From Acetohalobium arabaticum DSM 5501 (GTDB lineage Bacteria > Bacillota > Halanaerobiia > Halobacteroidales > Acetohalobiaceae), in the NCBI RefSeq assembly GCF_000144695.1, contig NC_014378.1, positions 1,677,833 to 1,741,832 on the forward strand: a DNA stretch of 64,000 nucleotides. Direction: 5' to 3'. Position numbers and translations under genes: made by a program. Under the pieces are notes generated by a model, which was not told the origin of the DNA, searched no databases, and saw nothing but the letters and a program-made list of their open reading frames with translations. Positions 26,805-36,297 of this stretch are shown here, in pieces. How positions within the stretch are numbered: the stretch's first letter is position 1; each line of letters begins with the position of its first letter.

Positions 26805-27434
26805 TCAGCTCCACCGAACCCCTTTAAGCATCTCCCAGTACATCTTCAATCGGGCTATAAGCCCCTGCCAGAAGCCCAACTTTTCTTCCTTCATTACATG
26901 GGTTAAATCTTCTAATCTAACCTGTTTGGTCTTAATTCCAGCTTCGTTGGCATATCTAGTTAAAGCGACTTCTACTCCAAACTTAGTTAAATCTAAATTG
27001 GATATCTGTTGTAGTATCTCCCGTCTAATTCCGCGCTGGCCTGATAGAAAAGGAGCAATTTTATGGGCTAAATCAGTAGTAAATCTTCCTTCTCCAAAGA
27101 CTCCAACTGTCATTTTAACCTTGTTATTAATAAGCGGTTTTAATAACTTATCAAGATGCTTCTCCTTTAAACCAATTAAATCTGCATCCAAAAAAAGAAT
27201 GATTTCTGCTTCAGTCTCTTCTATTCCTAACTGCATTGCTCCACCTTTACCAATATTCTCACTCAATTCTAAAACTTCTGCTCCACATCTGTTAGCAATT
27301 AAAGCTGTATTATCAGTAGAACCGTCACTGACTACAATAGTTTCTGTAATTAAGTTATGTTGAATAGCTACCTTAGCTACTTCTGCAATTCGCTCTTCTT
27401 CGTTATAGGCTGGAATTACTGCAGCTATCTCCAT
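26805..27434 (-). CDS. Family 2 glycosyltransferase
   Basis: A 209-residue cytosolic GT-A enzyme with the GT2 start VIPAYNEEERI, VSDGSTDNTA and the metal-binding LFLDADL. The later SGQRGIRREIL motif resembles small GT2 enzymes such as glucosyl-3-phosphoglycerate synthases, but I cannot fix the donor or acceptor. There is no membrane segment. It follows ispG by 15 bases and ends at a strong terminator, so it probably belongs to the isoprenoid/envelope operon. The start follows GGAGG. Confidence 0.8.
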   Translation of the reverse strand: MEIAAVIPAYNEEERIAEVAKVAIQHNLITETIVVSDGSTDNTALIANRCGAEVLELSENIGKGGAMQLGIEETEAEIILFLDADLIGLKEKHLDKLLKPLINNKVKMTVGVFGEGRFTTDLAHKIAPFLSGQRGIRREILQQISNLDLTKFGVEVALTRYANEAGIKTKQVRLEDLTHVMKEEKLGFWQGLIARLKMYWEMLKGVRWS

Positions 27435-27449
27435 TACTTAACCTCCAAT

Positions 27450-28502
27450 CTACTTCATCTTATCTATTTCAGTCAATAAAGTAGCTATCAACTCATCTTC
27501 CGATACTTTTCTGATTACCTCTCCTTCTTTAAATAATAGCCCAACATTTTTACCACCAGCAATTCCAATATCTGCCTCTTTAGCTTCTCCCGGTCCATTG
27601 ACTACACAGCCCATAATGGCTACTTTGAGATTAAGATCTAAATTCTGTATCTTCTGTTCTACCTCATTGGCTACTTCAATCAAATCAATCTCACATCTTC
27701 CGCAGGTGGGACAGGAGATAATCTCCGGCCCCTTCTGGCGCAGATTAAGTGACTTTAAAATCTCATATCCAACTCTAACTTCCTGCACCGGATCTCCTGT
27801 CAGGGAAACTCTAATCGTATCACCTAATCCTTTATTGAGGATAATTCCTAAACCGACTGCTGATTTAATTGTTCCCGCCCATTCAGTTCCTGCTTCTGTA
27901 ATTCCTAAATGAAGCGGATAATTAACCTTCTTTGCTATCAATTCATAAGCTTCTTTGGTCATATCTACATCAGAAGCCTTCAGCGAAATAATAATATCAT
28001 TAAAACCGTATTTTTCTAATAATCTAATATTCTGTAATGCACTCTCAACCATTGCCTCTGAAGTAGGAGAACCATACTCAGCCAATAACCCTTCTTCTAA
28101 GGAACCAGCATTGACTCCTACTCTAATAGGAACTTCTCTTTTTTTAGCTGCTAAAGCTACTGCTTTTATCTTATCCTCACCACCGATATTACCGGGATTA
28201 ATCCGCAGCCCATCAATTCCTAATTCCAAAACACGTAAAGCCAATCGGTGATTAAAGTGAATATCAGCAATCAACGGAATATCGATAGCAGCCTTAATTT
28301 CGTCTACCTTCTCAGCAGCATCCTGGTCAGGAACCGCAACTCTAATCAGTTCACAGCCGGCTTTCTCTAACTTTCTAATCTGTTCTACTGTAGCCGCTAC
28401 ATCTCTGGTATCAGTATTAGTCATTGATTGGACAGAAATAGGAGCATCTCCCCCGATCTTAACATCTCCTATCTCTACCTGTTTAATCTCTTTTCTCAGC
28501 AT
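27450..28502 (-). CDS. ispG: 4-hydroxy-3-methylbut-2-enyl-diphosphate synthase (flavodoxin-dependent)
   Basis: About 350 residues. The MEP-pathway iron-sulfur enzyme converting MEcPP to HMBPP. Motifs: VQSMTNTDTRDVAATVEQI (in part), the barrel segment ADIHFNHRLAL, and the 4Fe-4S region CPTCGRC and CVVNGPGEAKEADIG. The ATG at 28500-28502 (MLRKEIKQVEIG) matches where IspG homologues begin; the longer frame to 28547 lies inside the upstream gene. It overlaps that gene by 20 bases. dxr of the same pathway lies two genes upstream. Confidence 0.94.
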   Translation of the reverse strand: MLRKEIKQVEIGDVKIGGDAPISVQSMTNTDTRDVAATVEQIRKLEKAGCELIRVAVPDQDAAEKVDEIKAAIDIPLIADIHFNHRLALRVLELGIDGLRINPGNIGGEDKIKAVALAAKKREVPIRVGVNAGSLEEGLLAEYGSPTSEAMVESALQNIRLLEKYGFNDIIISLKASDVDMTKEAYELIAKKVNYPLHLGITEAGTEWAGTIKSAVGLGIILNKGLGDTIRVSLTGDPVQEVRVGYEILKSLNLRQKGPEIISCPTCGRCEIDLIEVANEVEQKIQNLDLNLKVAIMGCVVNGPGEAKEADIGIAGGKNVGLLFKEGEVIRKVSEDELIATLLTEIDKMK

Positions 28503-29070
28503 CTGTTTCACCCACTCTACCATTACAGTCTTTACACTGCAGAGCACTACAATTCTGCAAACTCTGATAGACTAACATATCAAGCCGACGTACCCTCTCT
28601 AAGGCCTCAGCAAAATCTATCTCTAAATTATGTCGTTCCTTATCCTTTAACTCATCCATATCATCGGCATCAAAGACTAACTGTTGAAGCGGAGTTAACT
28701 CAACATTCTCACTGATAGGACTTGAATCACTATGAAAGAGAATAGCTAACGCAACTGTTCTAGCCTTGCTTAAATCTTCACCTTTAAAGATTAATAATTC
28801 ATGGGCTCTTTCTGCCCCTTTTATAGTATGAATATCATAATAATTATAAGACTCATAATCCCACTCACCTTGATGTTCCCAGGTAGTATGTCCTATATCA
28901 TGTAGCAGTCCGGCCTTAGTAGCTATATCTACACATAACTGCCGTTCATTTGCTAATTCAAAAGCATTTTCAGCTGTGATTACAGCATGGCGCAGTCCAC
29001 CCTGGGGCAGATGCTTTTTAGCTACGCTATCAGTAATTAAAGTCTCTAATGTAACATGCTCGGTTAACAT
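28483..29070 (-). CDS. HD-domain phosphohydrolase-like protein
   Basis: A 195-residue HD-superfamily protein. Metal-binding residues are seen as RHAVITAENA, GLLHDIGHTTWEH (the HD doublet) and ILFHSDSS. The substrate is unknown; small HD proteins hydrolyse nucleotides or phosphodiesters. The C-terminus is unusual: a Cys-rich tail, CSALQCKDC, encoded just before the overlap with ispG. It lies 18 bases after rseP in a run of isoprenoid and envelope genes. Confidence 0.8.
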   Translation of the reverse strand: MLTEHVTLETLITDSVAKKHLPQGGLRHAVITAENAFELANERQLCVDIATKAGLLHDIGHTTWEHQGEWDYESYNYYDIHTIKGAERAHELLIFKGEDLSKARTVALAILFHSDSSPISENVELTPLQQLVFDADDMDELKDKERHNLEIDFAEALERVRRLDMLVYQSLQNCSALQCKDCNGRVGETDAEKRD

Positions 29071-29088
29071 TCAAACACCTCTCTATCT

Positions 29089-30162
29089 TTAGAAGATATC
29101 AACTATATCTCTATAAACAATAATTGCCATTAAAATTAATAATAATACCAAACCTATAAAGTGGACAAAGCCTTCCTTTTCTGGATCAACAGCTTTACCT
29201 CTAACAACTTCAATCCCTAAAAAGACCAGTCTCCCTCCATCCAAAGCAGGAAAAGGAAGCAAATTTAAGATTCCTAAATTAACACTTAAAATTGCCATTA
29301 GATTTAATACTTTCAGAATACTAACCTGGGCTGCATCCCCTACCAGTTGTGCTATCTTTACTGGTCCAGCAACACTAGAGGACATTTGACCAGTAATCAT
29401 CTGCCAGACACCGCTAATAATTCCTACAGTTACTGCTAAAGTCTGTTGAACCCCTAATTTAATTGACTTAAAGATACCGGCCTGTTCCCGTACCAGCTGA
29501 GGCATAATCCCAATCAAGCCTATATCCCTTTCCGAATCCAATTCAGGAGTTACCTGAAAGGACTTAAAATCTCCATTTCTCTTGACTGTAACTTTAATCT
29601 CTTGATTCGGATTTTTATTAATTAAAGCCGCTAGTTCTTCCCAGTTATTTACCTGCTGATCATTGACAGCAACAATCTTATCCTGGGCCTGAAGTCCGGC
29701 TTCTTTAGCCGGTTTATCAGGCAGAACAGTTCCAATTACTGTCGAAGATGAGCCTGAAACAGGCACTCCAAAAACAGAAAAGATCAAACTGAAGACTACC
29801 ACTGCTAACAGAAAATTCATTAATGGCCCTGTAAAGATAACTGCCATTCGCTCAAAAACAGATTTTTGGAACAGACATCTTTCATTCCGATAAGCCTGCC
29901 GATATTGTTTTACATCCTCTATTTCATCTTCTTCCTCATCAATTGGAAACTCTCCTGTCATCTTACAATAACCGCCTAAAGGAAATAAACGGATTGAATA
30001 AAGAGTCTCCCCTTTCTGTTTTCCAACTAACTTTGGTCCCATTCCAATAGCGAATTCTTCCACTAATACTCCTGTCTTCTTGGCAACAATAAAGTGACCA
30101 AACTCATGAACAAAGATTAAAATACTAATCACAACTACAAATGATACTACTGTAGTTAACAA
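29089..30162 (-). CDS. rseP: RIP site-2 metalloprotease
   Basis: A 357-residue integral membrane zinc protease of usual length. HEFGH in the first helix and the LDGGRL motif near the third provide the metal ligands. One PDZ domain lies between (GTVLPDKPAKEAGLQAQDKI, in part). It cleaves membrane-bound anti-sigma factors and signal-peptide remnants. The start is TTG at 30162, ten bases after AAGGAGG inside the end of dxr. It overlaps dxr by 7 bases, a conserved dxr-rseP pair. Confidence 0.93.
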   Translation of the reverse strand: MLTTVVSFVVVISILIFVHEFGHFIVAKKTGVLVEEFAIGMGPKLVGKQKGETLYSIRLFPLGGYCKMTGEFPIDEEEDEIEDVKQYRQAYRNERCLFQKSVFERMAVIFTGPLMNFLLAVVVFSLIFSVFGVPVSGSSSTVIGTVLPDKPAKEAGLQAQDKIVAVNDQQVNNWEELAALINKNPNQEIKVTVKRNGDFKSFQVTPELDSERDIGLIGIMPQLVREQAGIFKSIKLGVQQTLAVTVGIISGVWQMITGQMSSSVAGPVKIAQLVGDAAQVSILKVLNLMAILSVNLGILNLLPFPALDGGRLVFLGIEVVRGKAVDPEKEGFVHFIGLVLLLILMAIIVYRDIVDIF

Positions 30163-31313
30163 AAGGCTTCAACCTCCTTTTCACCTTGAGTCCTAGCCCA
30201 GCTATCAGCAGCTAATATTTCTGTTAAATTAGGACTTTCAACTATCTGATGCTGCTCCATAACTCGTTTAATTACCTTCGGGATCTCAATAAATTTAAGT
30301 TTTCCCGCTAAAAATCTGGCCACAGCCACTTCATTAGCTGCATTTAAAACTGCAGGCATAGTACCTCCAAGTTCACCCGCCTGATAAGCATAATCAAGAC
30401 AGGGAAATAATTCGCGGTCCGGCTCTTCAAAATCAAGCCTTCCTACTTCAGCTAAATTCAATCTCTCGAGATTATTTTCCTGCCGCTGCGGATAGGTCAA
30501 TACATACTGAATCGGAACCTTCATATCAGGCAGTCCTAGCTCGGCTATTATGGAAGTATCCTTAAACTGGACTAGAGAATGAATAATGCTTTGGGGATGA
30601 ACAACAACCTCAATATCAGTAAACTCAACATCAAACAGCCACCGGGCTTCAATCACTTCTAATCCTTTATTCATCAAAGTAGCTGAATCAATCGTAATCT
30701 TTCCGCCCATATCCCAATTAGGATGGTCTAGAGCTTCTTCAACAGTTACATCAGCCAGTTCCTGTTTGGTACTGCCTCTAAATGGCCCTCCTGAGGCTGT
30801 AAGAATTATCTTTTCAATAACTTCTCTATCCTCACCGGCCAATGCTTGAAAGACAGCATTATGTTCACTATCTATTGGTAATATTTGAACTCCATTCTCT
30901 TTAGCTTTAGCCATGACCAATTCTCCAGCTACTACCAGCGTTTCTTTATTAGCCAATCCAATATCTTTACCTGCTTCTATAGCTTCTAAAGTAGGCATCA
31001 ACCCTGCTGCTCCTACTACCGAATTAATTACTAAATCTACCTGATCAACAGTTGCTGCTCTAATTAAGCCCTCTTTACCAGTTAAAACTTTAGTTTCCAA
31101 ATCTGACAATTTATATTTTAACTCACTAGCAGCCTCTTCATTCATTAAAACAGCAAACTTAGGCTTAAATTCCCTAACCTGAGCTGCCAGAACTTCTACA
31201 TTGCTATTAGCAGTTAAAGCTGTAAGCTCATACTCTAAGTCTAACTTTCTAATTACTTCTAAAGTCTGTTTCCCAATCGAACCTGTAGAACCTAAAATCG
31301 TAACTGTCTTCAT
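30156..31313 (-). CDS. dxr: 1-deoxy-D-xylulose 5-phosphate reductoisomerase
   Basis: About 385 residues. The second step of the MEP isoprenoid pathway. Motifs: NADPH-binding ILGSTGSIGKQTLEV, LANKETLVVAG, LPIDSEHNAVFQ (Asp and Glu metal ligands), TASGGPF, and PNWDMGGKITIDSATLMNKG (in part). The ATG at 31311-31313 follows GGAGG; six extra in-frame codons upstream overlap it. It is followed directly by rseP. Confidence 0.96.
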   Translation of the reverse strand: MKTVTILGSTGSIGKQTLEVIRKLDLEYELTALTANSNVEVLAAQVREFKPKFAVLMNEEAASELKYKLSDLETKVLTGKEGLIRAATVDQVDLVINSVVGAAGLMPTLEAIEAGKDIGLANKETLVVAGELVMAKAKENGVQILPIDSEHNAVFQALAGEDREVIEKIILTASGGPFRGSTKQELADVTVEEALDHPNWDMGGKITIDSATLMNKGLEVIEARWLFDVEFTDIEVVVHPQSIIHSLVQFKDTSIIAELGLPDMKVPIQYVLTYPQRQENNLERLNLAEVGRLDFEEPDRELFPCLDYAYQAGELGGTMPAVLNAANEVAVARFLAGKLKFIEIPKVIKRVMEQHQIVESPNLTEILAADSWARTQGEKEVEAFC

Positions 31314-31331
31314 AATAATTCCTCCAATCAA

Positions 31332-32390
31332 TTATTCAATTAAAACAGAAGCAAATCCGGCTCGAATTATTGCCCGCAGAAGAATTAAGATTGCTGGCCC
31401 AATGAAGAATCCTCCAATTCCCAATATCTGAACTCCTAGATACATAGAAATTAAAGTAGCTAACGGATGAATGCCTATATTCTCGCCAATTACCTTTGCT
31501 TCTACTAGCTGTCTAATTACTGCTACTGTAATTAAAACTGCTAATAAAGAAACTCCAAAACTAATATCTCCAATAATCATAGAATAACCAGCCCAAGGCA
31601 AAATAACTAAACTAGGTCCAATTACTGGAATCAAGTCCAATAAGCCTGCTACTAAACCTAAACTAATAGCATAATCACTACCTAACAATAATAATCCTGT
31701 AATCATAAGTACAGTAGTAATCGAAATCAAAATTAATTCTGCTCGAATAAAACCAATTGCAGCACTCATGATTTCTGATTCCAATTTATTAATATTTTTA
31801 TGCCATGGTCGGGGAAATGCTCTTAGAATTGTTTGATTAATTAATTCTTTATCACGACTGATAAAGAAAGTAGATATTAAACTGACCAACAGAATTGTAA
31901 TAAATTTCGGCAGCCCTCTCAACAGCTCCAAAAAAGTAGTAATTCCTCTTTGAATCATACTTCTTAACTGCTGATAAAGATGCTCCAAATTCTGAGTGAT
32001 AACCTCTTTGACTGTTTCCGGCAGTTCCAGTTCCAATAATAATCTACTTAAATTCTGATTCTGCTTGACTACCCATTGGGCTCTTGCCCCTAAAGTCTTG
32101 AATTCAGGAATATTATTGGCCAGTTTAGTCAATTCAACAAATAATCTGGATAAGAAGATAGTAATCAGTAATATAATAATAATTAATATAATCCCTAAAC
32201 AGATGGTAACCGCCAGTCCTCTATTTAATCTCAATTTCGTCTGCAGCAATTCAACAATAGGTTCAATTAAGGAAGCAATTAAAAAGGCAATTATAAAAGG
32301 GAGAAAATAAATTAATAAGTATTCGAAAAATATAAGACTTAATAAGGCTATACCTAAAATTCCCAGCCCCAGTTTATAAGTAGGTTTCAT
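31332..32390 (-). CDS. AI-2E/YtvI family membrane protein
   Basis: About 352 residues with seven or eight predicted membrane helices (for example LLSLIFFEYLLIYFLPFII and the C-terminal GVQILGIGGFFIGPAILILL). A soluble helical region follows helix 3 (FKTLGARAQWVVKQNQNLSRLL). This is the layout of the AI-2E transporter/YtvI superfamily. YtvI members are sporulation-associated, but transport of AI-2 should not be assumed. It lies between cdsA and dxr, an insertion relative to B. subtilis order. Confidence 0.83.
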   Translation of the reverse strand: MKPTYKLGLGILGIALLSLIFFEYLLIYFLPFIIAFLIASLIEPIVELLQTKLRLNRGLAVTICLGIILIIIILLITIFLSRLFVELTKLANNIPEFKTLGARAQWVVKQNQNLSRLLLELELPETVKEVITQNLEHLYQQLRSMIQRGITTFLELLRGLPKFITILLVSLISTFFISRDKELINQTILRAFPRPWHKNINKLESEIMSAAIGFIRAELILISITTVLMITGLLLLGSDYAISLGLVAGLLDLIPVIGPSLVILPWAGYSMIIGDISFGVSLLAVLITVAVIRQLVEAKVIGENIGIHPLATLISMYLGVQILGIGGFFIGPAILILLRAIIRAGFASVLIE

Positions 32391-32412
32391 CAACCTTCAC
32401 TCCTAAATATAT

Positions 32413-33243
32413 TTAGCTAAATAATTGGAAATAATAATAGGTTACCGGTAAAACAAATAATAAGCTATCAAACCTATCTAAAACTCCGCCATGGCCCGGA
32501 ATTAAATTGCCAGAATCCTTTATTTGGGCATCCCGTTTAAAAGCCGACTCTACTAAATCACCAAGTTGTGCAGCTATTCCCACTAAGGTCCCCAGAATAA
32601 TCCTATTTTTTAGATCTAAAAAACTAAGCGGAAGCCATAATCCCGCCACTGCCACCAACAGAATGCTTCCCACTAAGCCTCCTACTGCTCCTTCAATTGT
32701 CTTATTAGGACTTATATTAGGTGCTAATTTATGGCGGCCAAAATTCAGCCCAGTAAAGTAAGCTAAAGTATCAGTTATCCAGGTAGCCAAAATCGGAAGC
32801 CAGATTAACCTCTTACCTATATTTACTCCTCCAGAACTAAAATTATAAATCAGAATCAAGTATAAGAATAAACCGCCAACATATATAATTCCTAATAAAG
32901 TAACTGCAGTATCCAGAATCGGAGAATCTGTCTGGCGATTCTCTTTAAATAAATTACTTAACAATAATATATATAAGACCAAAACTATTCCTAAATATAG
33001 ATTAGAATTAATAATTAATCCTTTAAAGTCCAGATACCCCATCACTAATAAAAACAATCCGCTGACTATACCTAATATCTTATTAGGTTTAGCCCCCTTA
33101 ACAGCAGCTAGTTCATAAAACTCATTTAAACCAATTGCTGCTAATAATAAGACAGCTACTAAAAATAACAGCCCACCTGTATTTAAAATAAAGACTAATA
33201 ATAGAATTCCAATTAGAGCACTACCGACTCTTCTGTTTAACAA
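32413..33243 (-). CDS. cdsA: Phosphatidate cytidylyltransferase
   Basis: A 276-residue polytopic enzyme that makes CDP-diacylglycerol for phospholipid synthesis. The family signature is present near the C-terminus: a KDSGNLIPGHGGVLDRFDSLLF-type motif and upstream SPNKTIEGAVGG. The start is a TTG just after uppS with GGTGAT upstream; uppS ends 6 bases before. The uppS-cdsA-dxr-rseP order is conserved. Confidence 0.95.
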   Translation of the reverse strand: MLNRRVGSALIGILLLVFILNTGGLLFLVAVLLLAAIGLNEFYELAAVKGAKPNKILGIVSGLFLLVMGYLDFKGLIINSNLYLGIVLVLYILLLSNLFKENRQTDSPILDTAVTLLGIIYVGGLFLYLILIYNFSSGGVNIGKRLIWLPILATWITDTLAYFTGLNFGRHKLAPNISPNKTIEGAVGGLVGSILLVAVAGLWLPLSFLDLKNRIILGTLVGIAAQLGDLVESAFKRDAQIKDSGNLIPGHGGVLDRFDSLLFVLPVTYYYFQLFS

Positions 33244-33249
33244 TCTAGA

Positions 33250-33978
33250 TCACCTACTGTCCTTTTCCTTTAGTCCACCAAATCTCCGTTCCCGCCTCTG
33301 ATATTCAGCTATAGCCTCCAATAACTCCTCTTTATCAAACTCAGGCCAATATGTATCCGTAAACCAGAATTCAGCATAAGCAGACTGCCATAACAAGAAG
33401 TTACTGATTCTTTTTTCCCCGCTGGGCCTAATCAATAATTCCGGATCCGGTATATCTGCTGTGTAAAGTTCATTACTTAATTCTTCTTCATCTATATCAT
33501 CTAACTTTACTGTACCATTCTTCACTTTAGCAGCTAAACTCTTGGCAGCATCAATGATTTCAGATCGCCCGCCATAATTTAAAGCAATATTCAAGTTCAA
33601 ACCTTGATTCTTATTGGTTAAATCCACAACTTCATCGATCTTAGCCTTAATATTCTCCGGTAGACCCTGCCGGCGGCCTAAAACTCTAATTCTGACATCA
33701 GAATTATGTAAATCTAAAACTTCATTATCAAAAGTTCGATGGAACAGTCTCATTAAAAAGTCCACTTCTTTTTTAGGCCGCTTCCAATTTTCGGTTGAAA
33801 ATGCAAATACAGTCAAGTGTTCAATTTCTAATTTATTTACTATTTCTATAATCTTCTTTAATTTCTGCACCCCTTTTTTATGTCCAGCACTGCGGGATAG
33901 GCCCTGTTCTTTAGCCCACCGCCCATTCCCATCCATAATAACAGCTATATGTTCCGGCATTTCTTCAGTCTCCATCAT
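33250..33978 (-). CDS. uppS: Undecaprenyl diphosphate synthase
   Basis: A 242-residue cis-prenyltransferase that makes the C55 carrier for cell-wall precursors. Motifs: HIAVIMDGNGRWAKEQG with the catalytic Asp, HKKGV, FAFSTENWKRP, and DPELLIRPSGEKRISNFLLWQ (in part). The start follows TAGGAGGT. A GC-rich hairpin lies 25 bases upstream of the ribosome site. Confidence 0.96.
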   Translation of the reverse strand: MMETEEMPEHIAVIMDGNGRWAKEQGLSRSAGHKKGVQKLKKIIEIVNKLEIEHLTVFAFSTENWKRPKKEVDFLMRLFHRTFDNEVLDLHNSDVRIRVLGRRQGLPENIKAKIDEVVDLTNKNQGLNLNIALNYGGRSEIIDAAKSLAAKVKNGTVKLDDIDEEELSNELYTADIPDPELLIRPSGEKRISNFLLWQSAYAEFWFTDTYWPEFDKEELLEAIAEYQRRERRFGGLKEKDSR

Positions 33979-34002
33979 CCTACCTCCTATTATTACAACA
34001 TA

Positions 34003-34028
34003 ACCCCCTCTGTTTTTAAAGAGGGGGT
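34003..34028 (-). terminator. Hairpin between frr and uppS
   Basis: ACCCCCTCT/AGAGGGGGT is a perfect 9-bp GC-rich stem with an 8-base loop. It is followed on the minus strand by TATGTTGT, a weak T tract. It could be a leaky terminator or an attenuator before uppS. Confidence 0.55.
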
Positions 34029-34119
34029 CGTTACATACTACATTAAACTTCTTTCTACTAACCCTAACTTAAGACATTAAAAATTAATTATATAATTCCA
34101 AACGGCCAATTAAAAATTT

Positions 34120-34677
34120 TTATATTGCTAAAATCGCTTCCTCTTTCTTGTCTAATAACTCATCAACCTTAGCAATATATTCATCAGTTAAGTCTTGAAT
34201 ATTCTCCAAACCTCGATGATAATTATCTTCTGAAATCTCTCCCGCAGTTTCTAATTCTTCTAATTCATCATTTGCTTCTCGGCGCAGATTCCGAATTTCT
34301 ATCCTATGTTCTTCTGCTTTATCATTGGCTAAAGAAACATACTCCTTTCTTTTTTCTTCCGTTAATTTAGGAATATTAATTCTAATTACTTCACCATCAT
34401 TATTAGGACTTAAATCCAGATCAGACTTCATAATTGCTTTTTCAATATCTTCTAGTACACCATCATCCCAGGGCTGAATTACTAACTGCCGCGGTTCAGG
34501 AGCCGAAACTTTAGCCATCTGATTGATTGGAGTCTTCGTTCCATAATAATCAGCAGTAATCCCTTCTATTAAAGAAGGTTTAGCTCGACCAGTTCTAATT
34601 TGATCAAAATCATCTTTAACTTCATCAATCACTTCTTCCATCTTCTGTTGGGTTTTCTTTTCTACTTGCTTAATCAT
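34120..34677 (-). CDS. frr: Ribosome recycling factor
   Basis: A 185-residue tRNA-mimic that splits post-termination ribosomes with EF-G. The family core is evident: DFDQIRTGRAKPSLIEGI, YYGTKTPINQMA, and RRDANDELEEL-like RREANDELEEL. Length is standard. The start follows AAGGAGGAATAAAG. pyrH is 29 bases upstream. Confidence 0.96.
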   Translation of the reverse strand: MIKQVEKKTQQKMEEVIDEVKDDFDQIRTGRAKPSLIEGITADYYGTKTPINQMAKVSAPEPRQLVIQPWDDGVLEDIEKAIMKSDLDLSPNNDGEVIRINIPKLTEEKRKEYVSLANDKAEEHRIEIRNLRREANDELEELETAGEISEDNYHRGLENIQDLTDEYIAKVDELLDKKEEAILAI

Positions 34678-34706
34678 CTTTATTCCTCCTTATTAAAAAC
34701 CCTAAT

Positions 34707-35420
34707 TTAGCGGACAAAAGTACCAATCTCTTTTCCAGTAACTACCTTCTTTATATTCTCCATTTCTTTAAGTCCAAAAACAATAATTGGAATTTCATTA
34801 TCCATACATAAAGAAACAGCAGTAGAATCCATAACTCCTAAGCCGCGATTAATTACATCAATATAATTCAACTCTTTAAACTTTACAGCATCCGGATTCT
34901 CTACAGGATCAGAGTCATAAACTCCATCAACATTCTTAGCCATTAAAATAGCATCTGCATCAATTTCGGCTGCCCGCAGAGCTGCTGTAGTATCAGTAGA
35001 AAAGAAGGGATTTCCGGTTCCTGCTCCAAAGATAACTATCCGGCCTTTTTCCAAATGGCGAATGGCCCGACGGCGAATATAAGGTTCTGCTACTTCCCGC
35101 ATAGCAATGGCAGTCTGTACTCTAGTTTCAATCTCTAACTTCTCTAAAGCATCTTGAAGTGCTAAAGCATTAATTACAGTAGCCAACATTCCCATATAGT
35201 CAGCAGTACCGCGATCCATTCCTTTAGCACTACCAGCTACACCTCTAAAGATATTCCCGCCGCCTACTACAATAGCTACTTCTACCTCTGTCTCATTAAC
35301 TTCTTTTATCTCTTGAGCAACTGAGTTAATAAATTCAGGATCAATACCGTATTCTTGATTACCGCTTAATACTTCTCCACTTAGTTTAATAATTACTCTT
35401 GAAAATTCAGCTTCAGCCAT
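34707..35420 (-). CDS. pyrH: UMP kinase
   Basis: A 237-residue hexameric amino-acid-kinase-fold UMP kinase. Motifs: [35 protein letters not shown], and [17 protein letters not shown]. It makes UDP from UMP. The start follows GGGGG. A terminator after tsf precedes it, so pyrH may have its own promoter or rely on read-through. Confidence 0.96.
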   Translation of the reverse strand: MAEAEFSRVIIKLSGEVLSGNQEYGIDPEFINSVAQEIKEVNETEVEVAIVVGGGNIFRGVAGSAKGMDRGTADYMGMLATVINALALQDALEKLEIETRVQTAIAMREVAEPYIRRRAIRHLEKGRIVIFGAGTGNPFFSTDTTAALRAAEIDADAILMAKNVDGVYDSDPVENPDAVKFKELNYIDVINRGLGVMDSTAVSLCMDNEIPIIVFGLKEMENIKKVVTGKEIGTFVR

Positions 35421-35491
35421 TAAAAAACCCCCAGTCTTTCACACAATTCGATACCTATATCTAAAACTCCTTTTAAAAAAGTATTTTATTT

Positions 35492-35520
35492 AAAAAGAGA
35501 ACACATTAATGTGTTCTCTT
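35492..35520 (-). terminator. Intrinsic terminator after tsf
   Basis: A perfect 26-base palindrome, AAGAGAACACA-TTAA-TGTGTTCTCTT, is followed by TTT on the minus strand. Confidence 0.88.
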
Positions 35521-35548
35521 TATTAAATTTACTCTTTACTTTTCAGCT

Positions 35549-36199
35549 TTACTCTCCTACTTCGCTCTTAACTTCTTCAGCAAAGTCTTCTTCTTCAACT
35601 TCAATACCTTCGCCTAACTCATAACGAGTAAATCTTCTAATATTAATATTTTCTCCCAGTTCAGCAATCTTTTCAGTAAGTAATTCCTGAACTGTTTTAT
35701 CATCATTACGAATATATTCCTGTTCTAGTAAACAGTTCTGGTTAAAGAACTTCTCTAACCGCCCTTCAACTATCTGTTCTACTATATGTTCCGGTTTATC
35801 CTCATTAAGAGCCTGCTTTTCAAGCATCTCCTTTTCTTGTTCAATAACATCTTCAGGTACATCTTCCCTCGATAGATATTTCGGATTAGCGGCAGCTATA
35901 TGCATAGCAATATTATTGACTAATTCTTTAAAGGCATCATTCTTAGCTACAAAGTCAGTCTCACAGTTAACTTCAACCAAAACTCCAATTGTACCATTCA
36001 TATGTATATAAGAGTGAACTAATCCTTCAGCTGCCGTACGTTCTGACTTTTCTTCTGCTTCACTAATACCTTTTTCCCGCAGATACTTTACTGCTTCTTC
36101 CATATCACCATCAGTTTCTTTTAAGGCCTTCTTACAGTCCAATATTCCTGCACTAGTCTTTGCTCTTAATTCTTTAACATCAGCTGCTGAAATTCCCAT
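35549..36199 (-). CDS. tsf: Elongation factor Ts
   Basis: A 216-residue EF-Ts, the GDP exchange factor for EF-Tu. The N-terminal UBA-like domain (VKELRAKTSAGILDCKKAL) and the core VEVNCETDFVAKN are intact. It is shorter than the roughly 290-residue forms of most Firmicutes and E. coli; one core subdomain appears reduced, as in the compact forms of Thermus and cyanobacteria. The acidic C-terminus fits the rest of the proteome. It follows rpsB as usual. Confidence 0.95.
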   Translation of the reverse strand: MGISAADVKELRAKTSAGILDCKKALKETDGDMEEAVKYLREKGISEAEEKSERTAAEGLVHSYIHMNGTIGVLVEVNCETDFVAKNDAFKELVNNIAMHIAAANPKYLSREDVPEDVIEQEKEMLEKQALNEDKPEHIVEQIVEGRLEKFFNQNCLLEQEYIRNDDKTVQELLTEKIAELGENINIRRFTRYELGEGIEVEEEDFAEEVKSEVGE

Positions 36200-36224
36200 T
36201 TTAAACCCTCCTTCAATTTAGGCT

Positions 36225-36269
36225 TAAGAAAAGGGCGTTATATAGGAGCTTATCCTCTATAACACCCTT
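36225..36269 (-). terminator. Terminator/attenuator between rpsB and tsf
   Basis: AAGGGTGTTATAGAGGA pairs with CTCCTATATAACGCCCTT with one G-U pair and a bulge, followed by TTCTT. It is probably leaky, lowering tsf relative to rpsB. Confidence 0.7.
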
Positions 36270-36297
36270 ATTTATATCATCATATACTCAATATAAT

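Noticed and set aside
26755-27363. A 202-codon plus-strand ORF opposite the glycosyltransferase
   Set aside because: It is the antisense of a clear GT2 gene, has no ribosome site and no recognisable domain.
31332-32390. Quorum-signal (AI-2) exporter
   Set aside because: The AI-2E superfamily label is broad; the sequence is equally close to sporulation protein YtvI, and no luxS or lsr genes are nearby.
35549-36199. Truncated tsf pseudogene
   Set aside because: Start, core motifs and C-terminus are intact and similar short EF-Ts proteins exist in other bacteria.
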